Origin: Micromonospora terminaliae
Lineage (GTDB): Bacteria; Actinomycetota; Actinomycetes; Mycobacteriales; Micromonosporaceae
DNA length: 64,000 bases
NCBI RefSeq assembly: GCF_009671205.1
Contig: NZ_CP045309.1
Coordinates: forward strand, 5,536,001 to 5,600,000
Direction of reading: 5' to 3'
Of this stretch, positions 7,368-16,255 are shown one piece after another. Each line of letters opens with the position of its first letter. Within the stretch, counting starts at the first letter, position 1. The translations under genes and the position numbers were made by a program. The notes under the pieces were generated by a model, which saw only the letters and a program-made list of their open reading frames with translations, made no database searches and was not told the origin of the DNA.

Positions 7368-8738
7368 CTACGCATTCCGGCTCACCGGCTCCTTGACCCC
7401 TCGCTCGGCAATTTCCTGAGCGGCCTCGAAGTAACTCGTGGCCCCCCGCGAACCGGGATCGTAGGTCATCACGGACTGCCCGTAGCTGGGCGCCTCGGAG
7501 ACCCGGACGTTCCGGGGGATCACGGCCTCGAGGACCTTGTCGCCGAAGTGGTTCCGGACGTCCTGCTCGACCGCGTCGGCCAGCCGGGTACGGCGGTCGT
7601 ACATGGTGAGCAGGATCGTGGAGACCTCGAGCTTCGGGTTGAGGTGCTGCCGGACCAGATTGATGTTCTGGATCAGCTGGTTGAGGCCCTCCAGCGCGTA
7701 GTACTCGCACTGAATGGGGATCAGCACCTCCTGCGCGGCCACCAGCGCGTTGACGGTGAGCAGGCCGAGCGAGGGCGGGCAGTCGATGAAGACGTAGTCG
7801 AAGTGCCCCGGGTACGCGGCGATGGCCCGGGCCAGCCGGGACTCCCGCGCGACCACCGAGACCAACTCGATCTCGGCACCCGCCAGGTCGATGGTGGCCG
7901 GCACACACCACAGGTTCGGGATGCCTTCGACGGCCTGGGCCACCTCCTCCAGCGGCACACTGTCGATGAGGCAGTCGTAGACGTCCGGCACCCCGGTGTG
8001 GTGCGGCACGTTGAGCCCCGTGGAGGCGTTCCCCTGCGGGTCGAGGTCGACCACGAGCACCCGGTTGCCGTGCAGGGCGAGCGCCACCGCCAGGTTCACG
8101 GTGGTCGTCGTCTTGCCGACGCCACCCTTCTGGTTGGCGACGCACATCACCCGGGTCCGTTCAGGGCGGGGCATGGTGACCTCACCACTGGGGTTCAGGA
8201 TCTGCACGGCGCGCATAGCCTCCATAGCCAACGGTGGGTCATCCTCTTCGCGCGTCGGGGTTTCACGTGAAACGTACGTGCTCGCCGGAGCTTCGGCACC
8301 GTAGCCGGCAGCCGGTGGCGTGTCGGACGGCGGAGCCACGGTGCCGGCCGCCCCGTCCGGTGCGGACTCCGGGGTCGGCTGCTGCGGCACGGCCACCACC
8401 GGCGGCTGCGGCTCGTAGCGCGCGGGGACCGCGGCGTTCCCGCGTACCGGGGCCGGACGACTGGCGGGCGCGTTGGCCGGGCCGCCGTTCGGGTCGTGCG
8501 GATCCCGGGCCGGCGGAACGTTCGCCGGGACGGACGAGGTGGGCCGGACGGCGCCGGCCTGGGGTGCATCCCGGCGCACCACCGGATCGCAGTCCGGGGG
8601 ACGCGTGGACGGGTCGTGGGGCTCACCGCTCGCCGGCCAGCCCTCGAAGTTGGTTTCACGTGAAACGGGGCCGGCGGCGGAGGTTCCCTCGCCTGGCCCG
8701 GTCACCCGTGGATCGTCGTACCTGCCGTCGTCATGCAC
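7368..8738 (-). CDS. parA: Chromosome partitioning ATPase ParA
   Basis: 456 residues. ParA is a deviant Walker A ATPase that binds the nucleoid and moves ParB-parS complexes. KGGVGKTT is at about 203-210 (preceded by VMCVANQ), with CPPSLGLLTVNAL as the Walker B/A' region. Its 185-residue N-terminal extension is Pro/Ala-rich and unlike short Soj proteins; such extensions occur in actinobacterial ParA. I use the GTG at 8738 because AGGGATGACAG precedes it at good spacing; an internal start at the MEAMRAV segment would give a minimal Soj-sized protein. Two parS sites lie in the extension, each read as Val-Ser-Arg-Glu-Thr. It sits upstream of parB and downstream of rsmG on the same strand. Confidence 0.94.
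   Translation of the reverse strand: MHDDGRYDDPRVTGPGEGTSAAGPVSRETNFEGWPASGEPHDPSTRPPDCDPVVRRDAPQAGAVRPTSSVPANVPPARDPHDPNGGPANAPASRPAPVRGNAAVPARYEPQPPVVAVPQQPTPESAPDGAAGTVAPPSDTPPAAGYGAEAPASTYVSRETPTREEDDPPLAMEAMRAVQILNPSGEVTMPRPERTRVMCVANQKGGVGKTTTTVNLAVALALHGNRVLVVDLDPQGNASTGLNVPHHTGVPDVYDCLIDSVPLEEVAQAVEGIPNLWCVPATIDLAGAEIELVSVVARESRLARAIAAYPGHFDYVFIDCPPSLGLLTVNALVAAQEVLIPIQCEYYALEGLNQLIQNINLVRQHLNPKLEVSTILLTMYDRRTRLADAVEQDVRNHFGDKVLEAVIPRNVRVSEAPSYGQSVMTYDPGSRGATSYFEAAQEIAERGVKEPVSRNA
8260..8273. other. parS site 5 (inside parA)
   Basis: Perfect GTTTCACGTGAAAC core within the N-terminal extension of parA. Confidence 0.93.
8653..8666. other. parS site 6 (inside parA)
   Basis: Perfect GTTTCACGTGAAAC core near the 5' end of parA, about 75 bp after its start codon. 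Confidence 0.93.
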
Positions 8739-8986
8739 CTGTCATCCCTGCCCGCTCCGGATGGTCGGTCCGCACCCGTCATTCAGGCCCCCGTGCTCGC
8801 CGCACGGCGTCACCGGCCCGGTGGGAACGGTCGGGTTCGGGTGCCGCCCGGCACCGCCGCTCCACACTATCGACGCGCGGCCAGCCTACGGCCGACGGGC
8901 GCAGCGGGTCCACGTCGGGTTCTGATCGATCAGCTCACGCCCATCCGGTCCAACGACCGGGTGCGCGTCCGGAAAGCCTTAGCGCG

Positions 8987-10387
8987 TCAGCGATCCCGGC
9001 CCTGCGTACCCCGGCGCCGGCCGCCCCGCGAGCGCTTCGGCCCCTTCTTCCTGGCCGGGCCGATCACCCGCTCGCGGACCACCTCGATCACCGTGGCGGG
9101 CGGGTCGATCACGTCGACCCCGCACCGGTGCAGCTCCGGCTCGCCGCCGCCCAGCCGGGCCACGGCCGCGGCGTGTTCGGCGATCTCCTCGGCGGCCGAG
9201 GCACCCTTCAGCGCCACCAACCGGCCACCGGCCACCGCGAGCGGCAGGCACCAGGCGGCGAGCCGGTCCAGCGGTGCCACCGCGCGCGCCGTGACGATGT
9301 CGGCGGTCAGCGGCTCCCGGTCCCGGGAGCCGGCGGCGGCCTCCTCGGCTCGCCCGCGGAACACCCGGACCGACCTGGTCAGGCCGAGCCGTTCCACCGC
9401 CTCGATGAGGAACGTGGTGCGCCGGGCGAGCGGCTCGACCAGGGTCACCGTGAGGTCGGGCCGCGCGATCGCCAGTACCAGGCCGGGCAGGCCGGCCCCG
9501 GAGCCGACGTCGATGAGGCTCGCGCCCTCCGGGATCCGCTCGGCCATCGCCGCGCAGTTGAGAAGGTGCCGGTCCCAGAGCCGGGGTGTCTCGCGGGGGC
9601 CGATCAGGCCGCGCACCACGCCGTCCGTGGCCAGCAGTTCGGCGTACGCGGCGGCCAGGTCCAGCCGGTCGCCGAACAGGGCACGAGCGGCGTCCGCGAG
9701 GTCGGGCGGCAGCGTTGCGTCCGCCGGGGAGGGGTGGTCACCGGAGGGTCCGGCGGCACCATCCACATGAGACGGACGGGAGCGGCTCGGGCCGGCGTCG
9801 CTCCGGCCGACGGACCGCAGGTCGTCCACCTGGTGGCCCGCGGAGGACGGCTCGCGGTCCTCGGAAGACGGCGCACGCCCCGTCGAAAACGACTCGCGGC
9901 CCGCGGAAGATGGCTCATGGCCCGCGGAGGACGACTCATGGCCCGCGGAGGACGACTCATGGCCCGCGGAAGATGACTCGCCCGCGGAAGACGGCTCGCG
10001 GCCCGCGGAGGACGGCTCGTCGACGGAGGGGGCGGGTTCAGCGAACACCGGGTCGACCGCGCCCACCGGGGCCGGGGACTCCTCCGGCCCCGACGGCTCC
10101 GGCCGCCGCTCCGATTCACCGGAGAACGCCGGCGTCACCTCGGCAGCCGGATGGGCCGCGACGGCCTGCTCGCCCGACCCGGGAGCCGGCTCACCGGTGG
10201 CCACCGCCTCGCCGGAGAACGCCGGCGCACCGGACAAGGGAGCCTCCGCGGCGAAGGCGGGGTCGGCCGGGGCGTCGCCCTCGGAGAAGACCGGGTCGAC
10301 CGCTGGATCGGCGTGGACAGGCGACGGCCCGGGCGGCGTACCGCCCGGGCCGGCAACGGCACCCGCCGTCGTCTCGTCGGAGGGCAC
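8987..10387 (-). CDS. rsmG: 16S rRNA (guanine-N7) methyltransferase RsmG with long N-terminal extension
   Basis: RsmG (GidB) methylates the N7 of G527 in 16S rRNA with SAM. The methyltransferase occupies the last ~250 residues: LPPDLADAARALFGDRL, then the SAM loop DVGSGAGLPG at about 291-300, and TARAVAPLDRLAAWCLPL. The C-terminus is basic (KKGPKRSRGGRRR). The frame remains open through ~215 extra residues of Ala/Pro/Glu-rich sequence and a Ser-Ser-Ala-Gly-His-Glu repeat. The start is uncertain: I give GTG 10387, 5 bp after the jag stop, which implies translational coupling but has a poorly spaced SD; a GTG near 9770 would give a conventional ~260-residue enzyme. Codon use in the repeat is compatible with coding. 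The order jag-rsmG-parA is the standard arrangement. Confidence 0.85.
   Translation of the reverse strand: MPSDETTAGAVAGPGGTPPGPSPVHADPAVDPVFSEGDAPADPAFAAEAPLSGAPAFSGEAVATGEPAPGSGEQAVAAHPAAEVTPAFSGESERRPEPSGPEESPAPVGAVDPVFAEPAPSVDEPSSAGREPSSAGESSSAGHESSSAGHESSSAGHEPSSAGRESFSTGRAPSSEDREPSSAGHQVDDLRSVGRSDAGPSRSRPSHVDGAAGPSGDHPSPADATLPPDLADAARALFGDRLDLAAAYAELLATDGVVRGLIGPRETPRLWDRHLLNCAAMAERIPEGASLIDVGSGAGLPGLVLAIARPDLTVTLVEPLARRTTFLIEAVERLGLTRSVRVFRGRAEEAAAGSRDREPLTADIVTARAVAPLDRLAAWCLPLAVAGGRLVALKGASAAEEIAEHAAAVARLGGGEPELHRCGVDVIDPPATVIEVVRERVIGPARKKGPKRSRGGRRRGTQGRDR
9826..10018. repeat. 21-bp-type tandem repeat in the 5' part of rsmG
   Basis: Units close to CCCGCGGAGGACGACTCATG repeat about eight times with variations (some 18 or 15 bp long). 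On the minus strand they encode Ser-Ser-Ala-Gly-His/Arg-Glu. The middle three copies are nearly identical, indicating recent slippage. Confidence 0.85.
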
Positions 10388-10392
10388 CTCCG

Positions 10393-10977
10393 TCAGTCCG
10401 TCACCGGCCGGACGACGATACGGCGGTTCGGTTCGACGCCCTCGGACTCGCTCTCCACGCCGCTCATCGCGTTGACCACGTCGTGCACGCACTTGCGCTC
10501 GAACGCGGACATCGGCTCCAGGCGGACCGGCTCGCCGTGCTCCTTGACCTTCTCCACCGCGTTCTTGGCGACGGCGGCCAGCTCCTTGCGGCGGGCGGCG
10601 CGGTAGCCGCCGACATCGAGCAGGAGACGGCTCGGCGAACCGGTCTGCCGGAACACCGCCAGCCGGGCCAGCTCCTGGAGCGCCTCCAGGGTGGCGCCGC
10701 GCTGGCCGACCAGGTTCTGCAGGCGGGCGCCGACCACCTCGACGACCGGGCGGCCGCCGGAGACCAGCTCGTCGATGTCGCCGTCGTAGTCGAGGATGTC
10801 GAGCAGGCCCTCGACGTAGTCGGCGGCGATCTCGCTCTGCCGGAACAGGTCGCTGTCGGCGGGGGCCTTCTTCTCCCGGGTCTCGCCCTGGGTCTCCTCG
10901 GCCTCCTCCGCGGTGGCAGCCGGCGCGGTGTCCTCGTCCAGGGACTGGTCGGCGCTGGGGATGCTGGTGTCGGTCAC
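10393..10977 (-). CDS. khpB: RNA-binding protein Jag/KhpB (KH-R3H)
   Basis: 194 residues. KhpB/Jag binds RNA and is linked to cell elongation and division in Gram-positive bacteria. The acidic N-terminus (about 60 residues) leads into a type II KH domain with VVGARLQNLVGQRGATLEALQ near 85-105, and then an R3H domain ending in the basic RRIVVRPV tail. The start is GTG 10977, with GGAG about 8 bases upstream. It lies between yidC (215-bp gap) and rsmG (5-bp gap), as in most Gram-positive bacteria. Confidence 0.9.
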   Translation of the reverse strand: MTDTSIPSADQSLDEDTAPAATAEEAEETQGETREKKAPADSDLFRQSEIAADYVEGLLDILDYDGDIDELVSGGRPVVEVVGARLQNLVGQRGATLEALQELARLAVFRQTGSPSRLLLDVGGYRAARRKELAAVAKNAVEKVKEHGEPVRLEPMSAFERKCVHDVVNAMSGVESESEGVEPNRRIVVRPVTD

Positions 10978-11192
10978 GGTCTCATCTCCGTACTCGCTCG
11001 GCCGGACCGTCGGGTCCGCTGGTTCCCCGGGGGCCGGCGGGAGGTTCGCCGGTGCCCTCGGGCACGTCTGTACGGGCCAGTTTCGCCCGTGACCGCGCTC
11101 CGCGCGGCGGTTCCGGCCCGGCGCCGACTCCTCGGTGGCAGCTCGGGGGCCGGGAGGGCCGCCACCGGTGTCCGGCGGCGGCCCGGCGGGGC

Positions 11193-12182
11193 TCAACCCT
11201 GTCGCTTGGCGGGCCGGCCGCCGCTCTTCTTCGGGTTGACCGGCTTGGCGCCGGGCTTCGGGCCGGCCACCTTGGGGGCGGCGGCCGGGGCCTTGGCGGC
11301 CGGCTGGACGGTCTTGCGGCCGAGCAGGCCGCCCGTCTTGACCGGCTGGGCGGTGGTCTTGCCGGCGGTGCTGGTCTTCTTCGGCGGCACCAGCGGGGGG
11401 AACTTCCGCAGCACCCACTGCTGCTGGCCGAGGGTGAAGAGGTTGTTCGTGACCCAGTAGATGATCACACCGATCGGGAAGATGGCGCCCGAGATGAGCA
11501 GCGAGAACGGGATGCCGTAGAGCATCAGCCGCTGCACCATGCGCTGCTGCGGGTCCTCCGCCCAACCGGTCTTGAGGATCATCTGCCGGCTGGTCAGGTA
11601 GGTGGTGGCGATCATGATGCAGACCAGCACGCCGGCGACGATCTTCACGGTGGTGAGGTTCGCGCCGAGGGCCGCCATCTCGGCGGCCGTGGAGCCGAAC
11701 TTTCCGGAGATCGGGGCGGAGAAGAGCTTCGCGTTCGAGGCGCTGTTGAACTGCTCGACGGTCCAGCCGTACAGGGTCTTGCCCTGGTTGTCGGGGTTGA
11801 GCCGCTTGAGCGTGTGGAACAGGCCGAGGAAGACCGGGATCTGGAGGAACATCGGAAGGCAGCCCATGAGCGGGTTGGCCTTTTCCTTCCGGTAGAGCTC
11901 CATCATCTCCTTCTGGAGCGTCTCCCGGTCACCCTTGTGCTTCTCCTGCAGCTCCTTGACCTTGGGCTGGAGCGCCTGCATGGCCCGCTGCGACTTGATC
12001 TGCTTGACGAAGACCGGGAACAGGATCACCCGGACCGTCACCACCAGGAAGATGATGGAGAGGATCCAGGCCCAGTTCGTGCCGATCACGGCGTCGACCG
12101 AGACCCCGATGGCGTCCCAGGCCGAGTGCCAGGTCAGCAGGATCCACGAGATCGCGTAGTAGATCCAGTCGAGACTAAACAC
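11193..12182 (-). CDS. yidC: Membrane protein insertase YidC
   Basis: 329 residues. YidC inserts and folds inner-membrane proteins with or without SecYEG. It begins with a short hydrophobic segment (MFSLDWIYYAISWILL), then the first core TM helix (WILSIIFLVVTVRVILFPVF, containing the hydrophilic-groove arginine), a cytoplasmic coiled region (KELQEKHKGDRETLQKEMM) and further TM helices with GCLPMFLQIPVFLGLF. The C-terminal ~80 residues are Lys/Pro/Ala-rich, a probable ribosome-binding tail. The GTG start at 12182 abuts the yidD stop (TGAGTG), indicating coupled translation. Confidence 0.95.
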   Translation of the reverse strand: MFSLDWIYYAISWILLTWHSAWDAIGVSVDAVIGTNWAWILSIIFLVVTVRVILFPVFVKQIKSQRAMQALQPKVKELQEKHKGDRETLQKEMMELYRKEKANPLMGCLPMFLQIPVFLGLFHTLKRLNPDNQGKTLYGWTVEQFNSASNAKLFSAPISGKFGSTAAEMAALGANLTTVKIVAGVLVCIMIATTYLTSRQMILKTGWAEDPQQRMVQRLMLYGIPFSLLISGAIFPIGVIIYWVTNNLFTLGQQQWVLRKFPPLVPPKKTSTAGKTTAQPVKTGGLLGRKTVQPAAKAPAAAPKVAGPKPGAKPVNPKKSGGRPAKRQG

Positions 12183-12467
12183 TCAGGCTCCAGTCACGTC
12201 GGAACGGCGGCGGTCGCCCGGCTCCGGCACCGGGTCGTGTCCACCTGGGTGGAAGGGATGGCAGCGCGACAGCCGCCGGACCGTCAGCCAGGCTCCCCGC
12301 AGCGCACCGTGCCGGGACACCGCCTCGACGGCGTAGGCACTGCACGACGGGTAGAACCGGCAGCGGGCCGGCAGTGCCGGACTTATCCACCGACGGTACG
12401 CGATGATGGGCGCCAGCAGCATGCGGGCACCGGTGGTGGGCCGCGGCGCGGCAGTGTGTTCGGTCAC
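12183..12467 (-). CDS. yidD: Membrane protein insertion efficiency factor YidD
   Basis: 94 residues of the small YidD/DUF37 family, which assists YidC-dependent insertion at the membrane. The family core [14 protein letters not shown] appears near residue 36, followed by [17 protein letters not shown]. The N-terminal amphipathic segment ([15 protein letters not shown]) would associate with the membrane. It overlaps rnpA by 4 bp at its start and touches yidC at its stop, so rpmH-rnpA-yidD-yidC forms one compact unit. Confidence 0.93.
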   Translation of the reverse strand: MTEHTAAPRPTTGARMLLAPIIAYRRWISPALPARCRFYPSCSAYAVEAVSRHGALRGAWLTVRRLSRCHPFHPGGHDPVPEPGDRRRSDVTGA

Positions 12468-12877
12468 CGGGACCGCCGACCCCGGGGGGACCGCGCGGCG
12501 GCGAGGGCCGCGTCCAGGTCGGCCCCGAGCCGGGCGTACGACGCCTGGGCGGCCGGCGGCAGCGCGCGTACCACCAGGGTGCTGCCGGCGGGCAGGTCGG
12601 CCAGCCGCTCGCGGACCAGGTGGCGGAGCCGGCGGCGGACGGTGTTCCGGACCACGGCGTTGCCGACGGCCTTGGACACGACGAAGCCGGCGCGGCGGGG
12701 TGGGGAGGTCTCCGCACCGCTGCTCCGCGCCGGCTCCGGCGAGGTTGTCGCGGTGGGTCCGGTCTGCTGGGGGAGGGTCAGGTGCACCACGACGGCGCCA
12801 CGGCCGACGCGTCGGCCACCCCGGACCGCTGCGGCGAAGTCGCTACTGCGCCGCAGTCGCTCGGCGGCGGCCAGCAC
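12464..12877 (-). CDS. rnpA: Ribonuclease P protein component
   Basis: 137 residues. RnpA is the protein cofactor of RNase P, needed for 5' maturation of tRNAs. It starts at GTG 12877 with [23 protein letters not shown]. The RNA-contacting RNR motif is visible as [17 protein letters not shown] around residues 72-88. A ~20-residue Ser/Thr/Pro insertion (about 38-58) makes it slightly longer than the usual 110-125. It starts 35 bp downstream of the rpmH stop and overlaps yidD by 4 bp. Confidence 0.94.
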   Translation of the reverse strand: MLAAAERLRRSSDFAAAVRGGRRVGRGAVVVHLTLPQQTGPTATTSPEPARSSGAETSPPRRAGFVVSKAVGNAVVRNTVRRRLRHLVRERLADLPAGSTLVVRALPPAAQASYARLGADLDAALAAARSPRGRRSR

Positions 12878-12912
12878 GACTGCCCACGTCCCCTGGACCG
12901 GACCGGTCGGCC

Positions 12913-13050
12913 TCAGGCCGACAGGCGGGCGCGGCCCTTGGCGCGACGGGTCGAGAGGATGGCGCGGCCGGCACGGGTGCGCATGCGCAGCCGGAAGCCG
13001 TGGGTCTTCGCGCGCCGGCGGTTGTTCGGCTGGTAGGTGCGCTTGCTCAC
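12913..13050 (-). CDS. rpmH: 50S ribosomal protein L34
   Basis: A 45-residue, strongly basic protein: [19 protein letters not shown] at the N-terminus and [10 protein letters not shown] at the C-terminus, the standard bL34 pattern. It starts at GTG 13050, with GGAG 8 bases upstream. It is the first gene of the leftward rpmH-rnpA-yidD-yidC-jag-rsmG block and diverges from dnaA. Confidence 0.97.
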   Translation of the reverse strand: MSKRTYQPNNRRRAKTHGFRLRMRTRAGRAILSTRRAKGRARLSA

Positions 13051-13656
13051 GTCAGGATCTCCGTTGTCGTACGCCCCGCGCGGGGGATCGCCCGGGGTCG
13101 TGTGGTGGTCCAGGCCACCTCGACGGTGGCCTCCGATCGGTGCTGCCCGGCGGTGCGGGGAGGTGACCGCGGACAGCAAGCACCCATCACCCTAGCAGAG
13201 GGCGACAGAGCAGCCGCTCCAGCCTACGCAGGGGGGCAATGACCGTCAAACCTCACACCGCGTCCGTGAGCAGCGCCGGAAGCACGACCGAAGGGGCGGT
13301 TTTCACTGATGTTGACAAGGCTGCCCCGGTGTCGACGGTTGATGACGCGGGGTCCGCGCTGTTAGCGTGCCCGATTGCGGTCGGCGTCGGGGGTCTGGGA
13401 CGACGCTCCAGGTCGCGGCGCGGCGTCAGACGCGCCGAGCTGGAGTGTCGGTTGTCGCCGACCGGCAAGACCGGACAAGGTAGTGAATCGTTCGGCACGG
13501 TGAACCCGCTTCAGCGCCTCCGGGAACCAGGGGGCAGGTCCGACCCGCGTCCGGTGGGCGGCCACAATCGGTCGGTACACAGGCTGTGGATAACTTGTGG
13601 ATGACCGGTCAGCCGTCCGGGCGGGCGTGAGGAGAGGCGAGGGGGGTGGCACGACG
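13051..13656. promoter_or_regulatory. Divergent rpmH/dnaA promoter region
   Basis: 606 bases with no credible gene. It must carry promoters for the leftward ribosomal block and for dnaA. Close to dnaA are two DnaA-box-like sites: TGTGGATAA (13585-13593, exact consensus) and TGTGGATGA (13596-13604), placed as expected for dnaA autoregulation. A GTTGACAAGGC element near 13312 could be a -35 region, but I cannot assign a -10 firmly. Confidence 0.7.
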
Positions 13657-15492
13657 GTGACCGGAGCGACCGACCTTGCCGCGGTGTGGACGGCGACGAC
13701 CGACGAGCTCGCCGACGAGATCATCTCCGCGCAGCAGCGGGCATACCTCCGGCTGACCCGGCTCCGGGCGATCGTCGAGGACACCGCACTGCTCTCGGTG
13801 CCGGACGCCTTCACCCGGGACGTGATCGAGTCCCGCCTCCGCCCGGCCATCACCGAGGCGTTGAGCCGCCGGCTCGGCCGGCCCATCCAGGTCGCCGTCA
13901 CGGTGCGCGTCGCCGAGGACCCGGGCGGCCGCCCGGCCGGCACCGTCTACCGCGCCGCCCCGGAGCCCGTCGCCGAGCCCGACGGCCCGGCGGATCTGCT
14001 GGCCGGTTTCGACCAGTCCGGCCCGGCCGACGCCGCCCCCGGCTTCCCGGGGCTGGGCTTCCCCCCGGCCCGGCCGGAGGTCCCCGCGTACGCGGATCCG
14101 CGTCCCGAGCCGCCCGTCGAGGAGCCGGCCCCCCGGCAGCGCACCGCCGACGGCAGCCGGCCGCAGCTCATCCCGGCCAGCCGGGACGGGCAGGACACGC
14201 TGTTCAGCGCCGCCTTCGCCGAGCCGCTGCGCGCCGCCCCCGAGCGCCGGGCGTTCGACGAGCCGCCCCTGGTCGAACCGTCCGCCCCCGACGCCCGCGG
14301 GTACGAGCCCCGCTACCGGGAGGCGCCCGGGCGGGCCGACGCCGCGCCGCTGCGGGGCCTGCCCCGGGACGGCGCCACCGACAGCGGGCCCGGCCGCGGC
14401 GGCCCGGATCACCGCCCGGGTGGCCAGCCCGACCGGCGGATGCCCAGCGGCGCGGACAGCGGCGGCAACCGGCTCAACCCGAAGTACATGTTCGAGACGT
14501 TCGTCATCGGCTCGTCCAACCGCTTCGCCCACGCGGCGAGCGTCGCGGTGGCCGAGTCGCCCGCGAAGGCGTACAACCCGCTCTTCATCTACGGCAGCTC
14601 CGGGCTGGGCAAGACCCACCTGCTGCACGCCATCGGGCACTACGCCACGACGTTGGGCAACGCCCGCTCGGTCCGGTACGTCTCGACCGAGGAGTTCACG
14701 AACGACTTCATCAACTCGCTGCGCGACGACAAGACCAGCGCGTTCCAGCGCCGCTACCGCGACGTCGACATCCTCCTGATCGACGACATCCAGTTCCTGG
14801 AGAACCGCGAGCGGACGCAGGAGGAGTTCTTCCACACCTTCAACACGCTCCACAACGCCAACAAGCAGATCGTGATCACGTCCGACCGCTCGCCGAAGCA
14901 GCTGGCGACGCTGGAGGACCGGCTGCGGACGCGGTTCGAGTGGGGGCTGCTCGCCGACATCCAGCCGCCGGACCTGGAGACGCGGATCGCGATCCTGCAG
15001 AAGAAGGCGGCGCAGGAGCGGCTGTTCGCACCGCCGGACGTGCTGGAGTTCATCGCCTCCCGGGTGTCGAACTCGATCCGGGAACTCGAGGGCGCGCTGA
15101 TCCGGGTCACCGCCTTCGCCAGCCTCACCCGCTCGTCGGTGGAGCTGTCGCTGGCCGAAGAGGTGCTGCGGGACTTCATCCCGGACGGCGCCGGCCCGGA
15201 GATCACCGCCGACCAGATCATGGTCTCCACCGCGGACTACTTCGGGGTGAGCCTGGAGGACCTGCGCGGCCACTCGCGGTCCCGGGTGCTCGTCAACGCC
15301 CGTCAGGTCGCCATGTACCTGTGCCGGGAGCTGACCGACCTGTCGCTGCCCCGGATCGGGCAGGCGTTCGGCGGCCGGGACCACACCACCGTCATGCACG
15401 CCGACCGGAAGATCCGCCAGCAGATGGCGGAGCGGCGCTCGCTCTACAACCAGATCGCCGAGTTGACCAACCGGATCAAGCAGACCACCTGA
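13657..15492 (+). CDS. dnaA: Chromosomal replication initiator DnaA
   Basis: 611 residues from GTG 13657 (GAGGGGGG precedes it). DnaA opens oriC and recruits the helicase. Domain I spans about 1-85. An unusually long Pro/Gly/Asp-rich domain II reaches to ~280, as in other actinobacteria. The AAA+ domain III has Walker [10 protein letters not shown] at 313-321 and Walker [12 protein letters not shown]. Domain IV ends with the DNA-binding signature [14 protein letters not shown] at about 572-585. DnaA boxes lie just upstream and throughout the downstream oriC. A strong terminator follows 21 bp after the stop, so dnaA and dnaN are probably separate transcripts. Confidence 0.98.
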   Translation: MTGATDLAAVWTATTDELADEIISAQQRAYLRLTRLRAIVEDTALLSVPDAFTRDVIESRLRPAITEALSRRLGRPIQVAVTVRVAEDPGGRPAGTVYRAAPEPVAEPDGPADLLAGFDQSGPADAAPGFPGLGFPPARPEVPAYADPRPEPPVEEPAPRQRTADGSRPQLIPASRDGQDTLFSAAFAEPLRAAPERRAFDEPPLVEPSAPDARGYEPRYREAPGRADAAPLRGLPRDGATDSGPGRGGPDHRPGGQPDRRMPSGADSGGNRLNPKYMFETFVIGSSNRFAHAASVAVAESPAKAYNPLFIYGSSGLGKTHLLHAIGHYATTLGNARSVRYVSTEEFTNDFINSLRDDKTSAFQRRYRDVDILLIDDIQFLENRERTQEEFFHTFNTLHNANKQIVITSDRSPKQLATLEDRLRTRFEWGLLADIQPPDLETRIAILQKKAAQERLFAPPDVLEFIASRVSNSIRELEGALIRVTAFASLTRSSVELSLAEEVLRDFIPDGAGPEITADQIMVSTADYFGVSLEDLRGHSRSRVLVNARQVAMYLCRELTDLSLPRIGQAFGGRDHTTVMHADRKIRQQMAERRSLYNQIAELTNRIKQTT

Positions 15493-16255
15493 TCCGTACG
15501 CGCGGACCACGACGCCCGGCCGGCTTCCCCGGCCGGGCTTTTTCGTGCCGGTGTACGCCCGTCGCTTGACCCTCGACCCGGTGCAGGGCCCAGGATCGGA
15601 GTCGTGTTCATCCACACCTCGGCCCGGTTGTCCACATCCCCTGTTCCACAGACGGTGGAAAACCACGCTCGGTCTCTGTCCGGTTACCCACAGACTGTGG
15701 ACAACCCCTGGGGACGACGCTGTGGACGCCTGGGGACGACGGTCTCGTTGTCCACCGACGACGGTCGGCCTGTGGGCGGCCTGTTGAAGGTTCTGGGGAT
15801 GACGACGGTCGACGCCGTCGGCGCTGTCCACAACACTGGGGAGAAACCCGGTGGATTAGCGGTGGACAACCGGTGGACAGCCGTGGAAAACCCGGCGGCT
15901 CGCGAGGGCTGTGGATCCGGACACGGGTTGTACCCCTGGTTCTCCACAGCGAAACCACCGGTGGATAACCTGTCTGACCTGCGCGGACGGCGGTTCTCCA
16001 CAGTTTGCACAGGTGCGATGAAGACGATGAGTTATCTCTTCTAAACAACAAAAACCAATCATCACCGTTGGACTTCCTGTGGATCGGGCCGGAGCACTGC
16101 CGCCGGCAGTCGCCCGGGCACCTGGATCCACGGGGTCGGGCGCACAGCCGATGCCCACGCGCCCTAAGGTGCGATGGGTACCCGCACGGTCGGGCGGGAC
16201 GGGTGGCAGCGGTCGGCATGAGAGAGTTGTCGCTGACGTCGACGCGGAGGCATTG
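15493..16255. other. oriC: oriC, chromosomal replication origin
   Basis: A 763-bp dnaA-dnaN spacer rich in DnaA boxes on both strands. Clear examples are TCATCCACA 15608, TTGTCCACA 15628, TTACCCACA 15684, TGTGGACAA 15696, TTGTCCACC 15748, CTGTCCACA 15824, GGTGGACAA 15861, TGTGGATCC 15910, TTCTCCACA 15940 and 15994, GGTGGATAA 15960 and TGTGGATCG 16079. A markedly AT-rich patch at about 16019-16067 stands out in this GC-rich sequence and is the likely unwinding element; it sits at the dnaN side of the box array. No protein-coding gene is evident. Confidence 0.95.
15514..15543 (+). terminator. Rho-independent terminator of dnaA
   Basis: GCCCGGCC and GGCCGGGC pair as a perfect 8-bp stem with a 9-base loop, followed by TTTTT (15539-15543). 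Confidence 0.92.

Noticed and set aside
5872..8145. Open frame of 757 codons on the minus strand across parA and parB
   Set aside because: It overlaps both genes in another frame, is Arg/Gly/Pro-rich and resembles no family; ParA and ParB are clear.
9586..11460. Open frame of 624 codons on the plus strand opposite rsmG and jag
   Set aside because: It mirrors high third-position GC of the minus-strand genes and is Arg/Pro-rich.
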